This document shows positions 56,770 through 64,000 of a stretch of 64,000 nt of DNA, piece by piece. The translations under genes and the position numbers were made by a program. The stretch is from Ruegeria denitrificans (GTDB lineage Bacteria; Pseudomonadota; Alphaproteobacteria; Rhodobacterales; Rhodobacteraceae): positions 1-64,000 of the forward strand of contig NZ_CYUD01000009.1 in the NCBI RefSeq assembly GCF_001458295.1. The letters are read 5' to 3'. The notes beneath the pieces are model-generated. The model saw only the letters and a program-made list of their open reading frames with translations. It did no database searches and had not been told where the DNA came from. Numbering within the stretch: position 1 is the stretch's first letter; each line of letters starts with the position of its first letter.

Positions 56770-57480
56770 TCAGCCGCAGCAGCCACCGGATTGTTTCACT
56801 TCGGTCGCCGACGGAGCCTCGTTCACATTCGCACCCCGACCCAGCCAGGTGCGTTCGGCCAGATAGAAATCGGTGAAGCGGTCGTGAAAGTCGTCGGACA
56901 CGGATTTCTGCGGAATGCCCGTGGCCTGTAGGGCCCGCTGCCACGCTTTCACCTTGGGATAATCGGCCAGCATGTCGTGCCCACTGTGATCGGCGACAAT
57001 CGCAGCGCGGTGCAACAAGGGCAGCCATGCCATATCCACATTGCCCAGCGTTTCCCCTGCAAAGAACGGACCATTGCCCAGTTGTTTTTCCGCCTTGGCA
57101 AAGGCGGCGTTCAATTTGGTCACGCGTTCACCAAATACCGCGCTGTCCGCACTTTGCATGGTGCTGCACTGAACCAGATAGTGCTTGCTGGCCTGATAGC
57201 TCCACGCTCGGTTCAAGGCGCGCTGTTCGGGCGTCAGATCGGGTTGCAGCGGGGCAGCAACTTCATCCAGATATTCGGCGATTGCGTCTGACTCGAACAG
57301 CGGCGTGCCGCCTTCGGTCACCAGCACGGGAACTTGGCCTGTGGGCGACAGCTCAAGAAACCAATCAGGCTTGTCGCTAAGGCTGATGAAGTCAATTTGA
57401 TAGGGCACCTGCTTGGCCTCAAGCAGCGCCGTGACGCGCTGAACGAAGGGGCAGATTTTAAAGCTGATGATACGGATCAT
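56770..57480 (-). CDS. Glutathione S-transferase family protein with C-terminal Cys-Cys tail
   Basis: A 236-residue GST. The N-terminal motif SFKICPFVQRVTALLEAK gives a Cys10-Pro active site, as in omega/beta-like and other cysteine GSTs. PTGQVPVLVTEGGTPLFESDAIAEYLDE binds glutathione. The unusual C-terminus ends in SGGCCG, two adjacent cysteines that could bind metal. It sits between a sigma factor gene with a Cys-rich tail and the radical SAM gene, all leftward. Confidence 0.9.
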   Translation of the reverse strand: MIRIISFKICPFVQRVTALLEAKQVPYQIDFISLSDKPDWFLELSPTGQVPVLVTEGGTPLFESDAIAEYLDEVAAPLQPDLTPEQRALNRAWSYQASKHYLVQCSTMQSADSAVFGERVTKLNAAFAKAEKQLGNGPFFAGETLGNVDMAWLPLLHRAAIVADHSGHDMLADYPKVKAWQRALQATGIPQKSVSDDFHDRFTDFYLAERTWLGRGANVNEAPSATEVKQSGGCCG

Positions 57481-57544
57481 TGGTCTTTCCTTTTGGATGC
57501 TTCACCTGTCAGACGAAGGCCACGCCAAAAAGACGACGATCAGA

Positions 57545-58084
57545 TCAACATTTTTTGCAATTGGCGGATTTTTCCTGCACGTCCGAGATGTTCCCCCGCA
57601 CATCCATCGAGATATTGCAGCAATCTTCAAACGCCGTGCGCAGCTCGGCCCGGCCTTTCTGAACGCGGGACTTGAGTGTCGAATAGGACAGCCCATGCGC
57701 CTGCGCATAGTCGCGTTGAGACATGCCGTTGATGTCGATGGCCATCAGCATATCTGCGGTCTCGGCGGGCAAACCCCGAATGAAAGGTTCGACACAGCCT
57801 TCAAGATCCTGACGGGTTTCGGGGTTATCGCGATGATACCACAGATCATCCGGATGCGCCTGCGCACGGCCCGATTTGCGATAGTAGTCAATGATGGTGC
57901 GATCCGCCGTCTGGAATAGCCAGGGCTGCAGCCTGGCCGGGTCTTTCAAATCAGGCAGGCCGGTGAAGACCTTGACCGAAATCTCTTGCAGCAGATCATC
58001 CACATCCGCCGCATTGGACACGCGCGAATGCAAAAACGCCTTTAGACGAGCGCGATATTTCGGCCAAATATCTTCGATCTGCAT
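57545..58084 (-). CDS. SigZ-like ECF sigma factor with Cys-rich tail
   Basis: A 179-residue ECF sigma factor. Region 2 is WPKYRARLKAFLHSRVSNAADVDDLLQEI with QPWLFQTADRTIIDYYRK, and region 4 has MSQRDYAQAHGLSYSTLKSRVQKGRAEL. A tail of about 28 residues follows (TAFEDCCNISMDVRGNISDV...), with Cys155-156 and Cys176/179; this tail is typical of SigZ-like factors and could sense redox state or metals. No anti-sigma gene is adjacent. It follows rppH by 6 bases and precedes a GST and a radical SAM gene that it may control. Confidence 0.88.
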   Translation of the reverse strand: MQIEDIWPKYRARLKAFLHSRVSNAADVDDLLQEISVKVFTGLPDLKDPARLQPWLFQTADRTIIDYYRKSGRAQAHPDDLWYHRDNPETRQDLEGCVEPFIRGLPAETADMLMAIDINGMSQRDYAQAHGLSYSTLKSRVQKGRAELRTAFEDCCNISMDVRGNISDVQEKSANCKKC

Positions 58085-58090
58085 GCTGGT

Positions 58091-58588
58091 TTATGACAGG
58101 TAATCGGCGAACGCGTCCACCACCTGCTGATAGACCGTACGCTTGAAAGGTACGATCTCTTCGATCAGCTTGCCGGGGTCCTGCCATTTCCAGCGGGTGA
58201 ATTCCGGGTGGTCGGTAGCGATATTGATCTGATCGTCGCTGCCGGTGAAGCGCAGCAGGAACCATTTCTGTTTTTGCCCACGATAACGGCCTTTCCAGAT
58301 GTTGGGCACGATCTCATGCGGCAGATCATAAGGCAGCCAGCCATCGGTTTCGGCCACAACCTCGACCAGATCGGCGGTGACGCCGGTTTCTTCCCACAAC
58401 TCACGCAATGAAGCATCGCGGGGGTCTTCGCCCTTGTCCACGCCGCCCTGCGGCATCTGCCACGCATCCTTGTGGCGGTCATTGCGCTGGCCGACGAATA
58501 TCTTGCCCTCGGCATTCATCAGCATCAGCCCGACGCAAGGGCGATAGGGCAGTTTGGCGATTTCTTCCGGGGTCATGCGCGGCCTCAT
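58091..58588 (-). CDS. rppH: RNA pyrophosphohydrolase
   Basis: A 165-residue Nudix hydrolase with the full Nudix box [23 protein letters not shown] (about 48-70). The [23 protein letters not shown] beginning and [20 protein letters not shown] match RppH, which removes pyrophosphate from 5' triphosphate ends of mRNA. An internal ATG at 58576 is an alternative start. It is divergent from the fadH-like gene and heads the leftward cluster. Confidence 0.93.
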   Translation of the reverse strand: MRPRMTPEEIAKLPYRPCVGLMLMNAEGKIFVGQRNDRHKDAWQMPQGGVDKGEDPRDASLRELWEETGVTADLVEVVAETDGWLPYDLPHEIVPNIWKGRYRGQKQKWFLLRFTGSDDQINIATDHPEFTRWKWQDPGKLIEEIVPFKRTVYQQVVDAFADYLS

Positions 58589-58647
58589 GGGGTTGTTCAG
58601 GCAACCTCTAACAAGCGCGACAAGGCCCGCAAAGGGGGTGACGTTAG

Positions 58648-60741
<2,094 letters not shown>

Positions 60742-60836
60742 AAGCAGTCAATTTCGACACCAGCATGTCGGTTACCGTCTTGCCTGCGACGGGCGGCCAA
60801 CTAGAGTGGCAGCGCTGAATGTAGGGACGGCCTGTC

Positions 60837-61748
60837 ATGGTCTTTGCCACCATATTATCTGGGCTTGCCCCAAGTTTTCTGATGGTCGCGTTGGGCGGAG
60901 TAATCCGTGCGCGCTTGTCCGAGAATGCATGGCAGGGTCTCGACAAGCTGAACTTTGAAATTCTGTTTCCCGCACTGCTGTTTGTCGCGGCCTGCAAACG
61001 CCCTATCGCTGTGGCAGATGTATTGCAAATCGGCCCGGCTGTTTGGGCCATATTGATTTTTGCGATGCTTTTGGGCTGGGCAGCGCGGCCAATTGGCCCG
61101 GACCGGTTTCTGGATTTTGCAGGTGGCTGGCAAACGGTGTGGCGTTTTAACTCGGCAATCGCACTGGTTGCATCACAAACCCTCGGGCCAGCCACAATCG
61201 GTCAGATGGCCGTTGCTATCGGCATGGCGGTACCTGTCGCCAATATGCTTGCGGTTTTGGTACTGTCAAAAGGCGGCAGCCTGAGCATTTTGCAAACCCT
61301 GTCCAAAGTAGCACTGAACCCCTTTTTACTGGCAAGCGTTCTGGGTGTGACCGTCGGCCTGTCCGGCATTTCTATTCCTGCGCCCATTCTGGCCCCGCTG
61401 GAAATGGTCGCGGCGGCGGCAATTCCGATTGCACTGATTTCAATCGGCGCAACTATGAACTGGGCTGCTCTGGCAAAGATGGATCGGTTCAGCGGGTATG
61501 TTTGCCTTACACAACTGGTTCTAGTGCCGGGCGCTACGTTTCTTGTCTGCGCACTTGCAGACGGGGCAAACGGGCTGGCCCCGGTTTTGATCCTATTTGC
61601 AGCCTTGCCTACCGCGTCCGCTGCACATGTTCTGGCGTCTGGATTCGGGGCAGACAGAAAGCTGGTGGCCACGCTGATCGCGCAATCAACACTTCTCAGC
61701 GCAGTGACCCTGCCATTGTGGATACTGGCGGCAAGAGCTGTATTTTAG
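60837..61748 (+). CDS. AEC family transporter
   Basis: A 303-residue membrane protein with about ten hydrophobic segments in two halves, characteristic of the auxin efflux carrier (AEC) family: LNFEILFPALLFVAACKRPI in the first half and NPFLLASVLGVTVGLSGISIP with ALISIGATMNWAALAK in the second. These transporters carry organic acids or related compounds, direction unknown. It stands alone between fadH and the DUF4399 gene. Base composition looks slightly less G+C-rich than neighbours. Confidence 0.88.
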   Translation: MVFATILSGLAPSFLMVALGGVIRARLSENAWQGLDKLNFEILFPALLFVAACKRPIAVADVLQIGPAVWAILIFAMLLGWAARPIGPDRFLDFAGGWQTVWRFNSAIALVASQTLGPATIGQMAVAIGMAVPVANMLAVLVLSKGGSLSILQTLSKVALNPFLLASVLGVTVGLSGISIPAPILAPLEMVAAAAIPIALISIGATMNWAALAKMDRFSGYVCLTQLVLVPGATFLVCALADGANGLAPVLILFAALPTASAAHVLASGFGADRKLVATLIAQSTLLSAVTLPLWILAARAVF

Positions 61749-61772
61749 AGATTGCCTTGGCGCCTGAACACC

Positions 61773-62213
61773 CTACTCAACCGTAATCGTTATCACCTCG
61801 GATACAATCGGCGTCGCATGTGGCACGTGGCCTGCATCGCCCAGCACCAATTGCAGCGTGTGCTCGCCCGGGGCGAGGTCCAGCGTCACTTCTGTCTGGC
61901 CGCCACCGAAATGCAGGTGGTTGTCATCTGCGGGCAGACCATAGGCCAGTTCATCCGCGCCATCTTCACCCTCACCCAAGGGTGGACGGTCAATCAGCAG
62001 GTGGTGGTGACCGGTATTTTCTTTCTCGGTCCCGGCCGGGGCCACCCCCATGCCGCTGAGGCCAAAGACCACCGTCAGCGGGGACTGGACCGTATCCCCG
62101 TCCGACAGATTTGCGAAATAAACCTTGGCTTCGGGATTTGATGGCGTTTCACCGCCAGCCAGCGCAAAGGTCGCGGACAGGCACAGGGCAACAAGGGCGA
62201 AAAGGGATTTCAT
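61773..62213 (-). CDS. Exported DUF4399 protein
   Basis: A 146-residue exported protein starting at ATG 62213 after ggagatc; the frame to 62351 lies upstream of the real start. A signal peptide (MKSLFALVALCLSATFALAGG) is followed by a DUF4399 domain with NTGHHHLLIDRPPL and DDNHLHFGGGQTEVTLDL, whose His clusters suggest metal binding. Role unknown. It is divergent from the LysR gene at 62442 and the gap contains a matching inverted repeat (62309-62324), so it may be regulated by that LysR protein. Confidence 0.83.
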   Translation of the reverse strand: MKSLFALVALCLSATFALAGGETPSNPEAKVYFANLSDGDTVQSPLTVVFGLSGMGVAPAGTEKENTGHHHLLIDRPPLGEGEDGADELAYGLPADDNHLHFGGGQTEVTLDLAPGEHTLQLVLGDAGHVPHATPIVSEVITITVE

Positions 62214-62308
62214 GATCTCCTCCGTGGTCACAAATTTGCCACTCTCATCATAACATATTTGCGCCAAAGCCCCAAAATTCCTTCTCTTTTTGCGGGCGTG
62301 GCCACTTT

Positions 62309-62324
62309 GGAAACCATTGTTTCC
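62309..62324. promoter_or_regulatory. Inverted repeat operator candidate for the LysR gene
   Basis: GGAAAC-CATT-GTTTCC, a perfect 6-4-6 repeat in the divergent gap between the DUF4399 and LysR genes. Its position and symmetry suit autoregulation by the LysR protein, but it is not proven. Confidence 0.5.
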
Positions 62325-62441
62325 GCGTTTCCCATCTGCAAACGATCCCAATTAAATCCCTGATATTATCCCATGTCTGCCCAGTTTCCGCCCAGATTGG
62401 GCGTCACAGTCAGGCAAGGAAAAAGCACCCGGGGAACGAGA

Positions 62442-63353
62442 ATGGATCGACTGACCGAAATGGAAGCATTTGCCAACGTGGTAGACCAGGGTGGGTTCAC
62501 CGACGCGGCCAAGAAGATGGGAATTTCCAAATCTGCCGTGTCAAAGCACGTATCAAGCCTTGAGGCGCGGCTGGGCGCGCGGTTGTTGAACCGCACCACA
62601 CGCCGGGTTTCCCCAACCGAGATTGGGTTGGCTTATTACGACCGCGCGCGCCGTGTGCTGAATGACGCAGGCGAAGCAGACGCTCTAGTCACCTCAATGC
62701 AATCAGCGCCATCCGGATTGCTGCGAATCAGCGTAGCGACGGATTTCGGGGTAAATCATCTGTCACCAGTACTGTCGGACTTTCTGGCCGCATATCCGGA
62801 TATCACCGTAAACATGGTTCTGAACAACCGGTACGTGGAACTGATTTCCGAAGGGTTCGACGTCGCCGTGCGCATTGGCGAGCTCGAGGACAGCACCCTG
62901 CGTGCACGCAAATTGACCGAAACCGTGAAGCGGATGGTCGCCGCACCCAGCTATGTCGAGAAATACGGACGTCCGCAGAAAATCGACGATCTGAACGAAC
63001 ACAAGCTGCTGCATTACTCTAGCCAGTCTTCGGGCAATGTCTGGCGGCTGACCGCACCGTCAGGCGAAAAGAGACAGGTTCGCACTGCCGGTTGGCTGAG
63101 TGTGAATGACGGTCAGTCGTTGTTGAATGCGGCGATCTCGGGGCTGGGGATCGCATATCTGCCCAGCTACCTGTATGCTGATGCGCTGAAGTCCGGTGCG
63201 GTTCTGGATGCGATGCCGTCGCTGCCGGATGAAGTGCAGGGGATCTATGCCGTCTATCCCCCCGGTCGCTTTACGCAACCCAAAGTCCGCGCTTTCATTG
63301 ATTTCCTGGTCGAATCCTTTGCGGAAAAAGGCCTAATGGACTGGGTAGATTGA
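62442..63353 (+). CDS. LysR-type regulator (CrgA-like)
   Basis: A 303-residue LysR regulator started at ATG 62442 (MDRLTEMEAFANVVDQGGFTD); the longer frame from 62373 has no ribosome site. The helix-turn-helix is DAAKKMGISKSAVSKHVSSLEARLG; the rest is the effector-binding domain (HLSPVLSDFLAAYPDITVNM). This subgroup (CrgA/DhcR-like) often represses its neighbours. It is divergent from the DUF4399 gene. Confidence 0.92.
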   Translation: MDRLTEMEAFANVVDQGGFTDAAKKMGISKSAVSKHVSSLEARLGARLLNRTTRRVSPTEIGLAYYDRARRVLNDAGEADALVTSMQSAPSGLLRISVATDFGVNHLSPVLSDFLAAYPDITVNMVLNNRYVELISEGFDVAVRIGELEDSTLRARKLTETVKRMVAAPSYVEKYGRPQKIDDLNEHKLLHYSSQSSGNVWRLTAPSGEKRQVRTAGWLSVNDGQSLLNAAISGLGIAYLPSYLYADALKSGAVLDAMPSLPDEVQGIYAVYPPGRFTQPKVRAFIDFLVESFAEKGLMDWVD

Positions 63354-63377
63354 CACGTTGATCAACGGGGTGGCGGA

Positions 63378-64000
63378 ATGAATACAGCTATTCAGACTGA
63401 AGGCAGCGCCGGACAGGCTGATGGCACTTCACGTCTGGCACCCGCGACGCAGTCGAAAACACCTCCGGTTTCTGCCGTAAGTGAATTCACTGGGCTTGTC
63501 GGTGTATTTGGTCTTTTAGCTGCAACATTCGCGGCCATCTATTTTGACACCGCGTTAATGCAATCCATTCAGTTATTGCTGGCCGGGGCCGCATTGCCAA
63601 TGATTGCGTCTTCGATCCTTCTGGACAGGGTTCATTTGCGTGCTTCAACAGGGCTGGATTATGGGCTGAGAAGGGACACATCCGAGGTTGCCTCAATCAC
63701 GGTCACGAAAACCCTTGGCCTGGGCGTGACCCTTTTCGTCATCGCCATGGCCTACCAGATCATTCCAACGTACAGCACATCGGATTACGAACTGGTCCGG
63801 GCGCTGACCCTTTCCTTTTTTCCTGTGTTGTGGATTTTGTCACCAGCCTACATTGCATTTACCACTCGCCACATGGTCGAACCGCGTGACGAACTTTGGC
63901 ACGTAGGCAAGCTTGTTACCCTGCAGTTTTCAGCCGTTGATCCTGAAAAAATTAAGGATCATTGCAGGGCGTGGCTGGTCAAAGGGTTTTTTCTGGCCTT
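63378..64000 (+). CDS. Hypothetical membrane protein, truncated by right edge
   Basis: An ATG at 63378 opens a frame of about 207 residues that stays open to the window end. The N-terminus (MNTAIQTEGSAGQADG) is hydrophilic and Ser/Thr-rich. At least three hydrophobic segments follow (LVGVFGLLAATFAAIYF; LGLGVTLFVIAMAYQII; FFPVLWILSPAYIAF). I do not recognise a family from what is visible. Codon use and the long open frame make it a real gene. It follows the LysR gene on the same strand by 24 bases. Confidence 0.78.
   Translation, partial: MNTAIQTEGSAGQADGTSRLAPATQSKTPPVSAVSEFTGLVGVFGLLAATFAAIYFDTALMQSIQLLLAGAALPMIASSILLDRVHLRASTGLDYGLRRDTSEVASITVTKTLGLGVTLFVIAMAYQIIPTYSTSDYELVRALTLSFFPVLWILSPAYIAFTTRHMVEPRDELWHVGKLVTLQFSAVDPEKIKDHCRAWLVKGFFLA

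Noticed and set aside
56699-57028. N-terminal extension of the radical SAM protein
   Set aside because: It overlaps the GST gene in another frame and has low-complexity Arg/Ser composition.

Overview
The window reads as a chromosomal segment of an alphaproteobacterium of the Rhodobacteraceae, most likely a marine Roseobacter-group organism related to Ruegeria, Leisingera or Phaeobacter. The evidence is a high G+C content by eye, the RpoE-ChrR singlet-oxygen pair beside a DUF1365 gene, DUF1127 and DUF3035 (BamF-type) proteins, separately encoded saccharopine-pathway enzymes, a TmpA/TmpB-type phosphonate pair and many small family-specific genes. I saw no rRNA, tRNA, CRISPR array, prophage or intact insertion sequence. 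Nothing was searched against a database; every family call comes from reading the translated sequence.

Layout. 1-61: first codons of gcvT, running off the left edge. 0.4-3.9 kb: histidine phosphatase-like protein, GST and two saccharopine enzymes (lysine metabolism). 3.9-6.2 kb: TPR protein, two DUF1127 proteins and a DUF3775 protein. 6.2-9 kb: DUF1365 gene divergent from rpoE-chrR, with two back-to-back promoters matching the same sigma-factor signature, then a small secreted protein. 9-12.1 kb: rmuC and mutL. 12.4-16.3 kb: manganese/zinc-type ABC importer with a Fur-family-like operator pair. 16.5-20.7 kb: deoC, an ALDH16-type double aldehyde dehydrogenase and a dienoyl-CoA-reductase-like SDR. 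20.7-29.4 kb: two M16 proteins, BamF-like lipoprotein, lspA, purH, heparinase-like protein, rsmB and an SDHAF4-like protein.

29.4-33.7 kb is the most interesting accessory block. A LysR regulator diverges from an overlapping three-gene operon: a 2-oxoglutarate oxygenase, an HD-domain diiron oxygenase and a ureidoglycolate-lyase-fold protein. These match the TmpA/TmpB route that turns 2-trimethylaminoethylphosphonate into glycine betaine and phosphate. A Tat-exported protein that looks like a degenerate alanyl-tRNA synthetase core follows. 33.7-38.8 kb: dapB, rbfA, a phosphodiester-glycosidase-like protein, truB, a DUF1643 protein, an RTX protein and rpsO. 38.8-42.5 kb: a 3.8-kb interval separating rpsO from pnp (YbaK deacylase, BCCT transporter, excalibur lipoprotein). 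42.6-44.8 kb: pnp, preceded by a structured leader.

44.9-54.5 kb: NIPSNAP and DUF1326 proteins, a PepSY protein with a membrane-tethered LuxR regulator, an outer-membrane barrel, a family 25 glycosyltransferase, 1-Cys peroxiredoxin, aldehyde dehydrogenase, a truncated Ada, a methyltransferase, nth and a PfkB-family adenosine kinase. 54.5-58.6 kb: a leftward cluster of rppH, a SigZ-like sigma factor with a Cys-rich tail, a GST ending in Gly-Gly-Cys-Cys-Gly, a radical SAM protein and a DUF547 lipoprotein; this is a second candidate for an undescribed functional unit. 58.7-64 kb: FadH-type dienoyl-CoA reductase, AEC transporter, DUF4399 protein divergent from a LysR regulator, and a membrane protein cut by the right edge.
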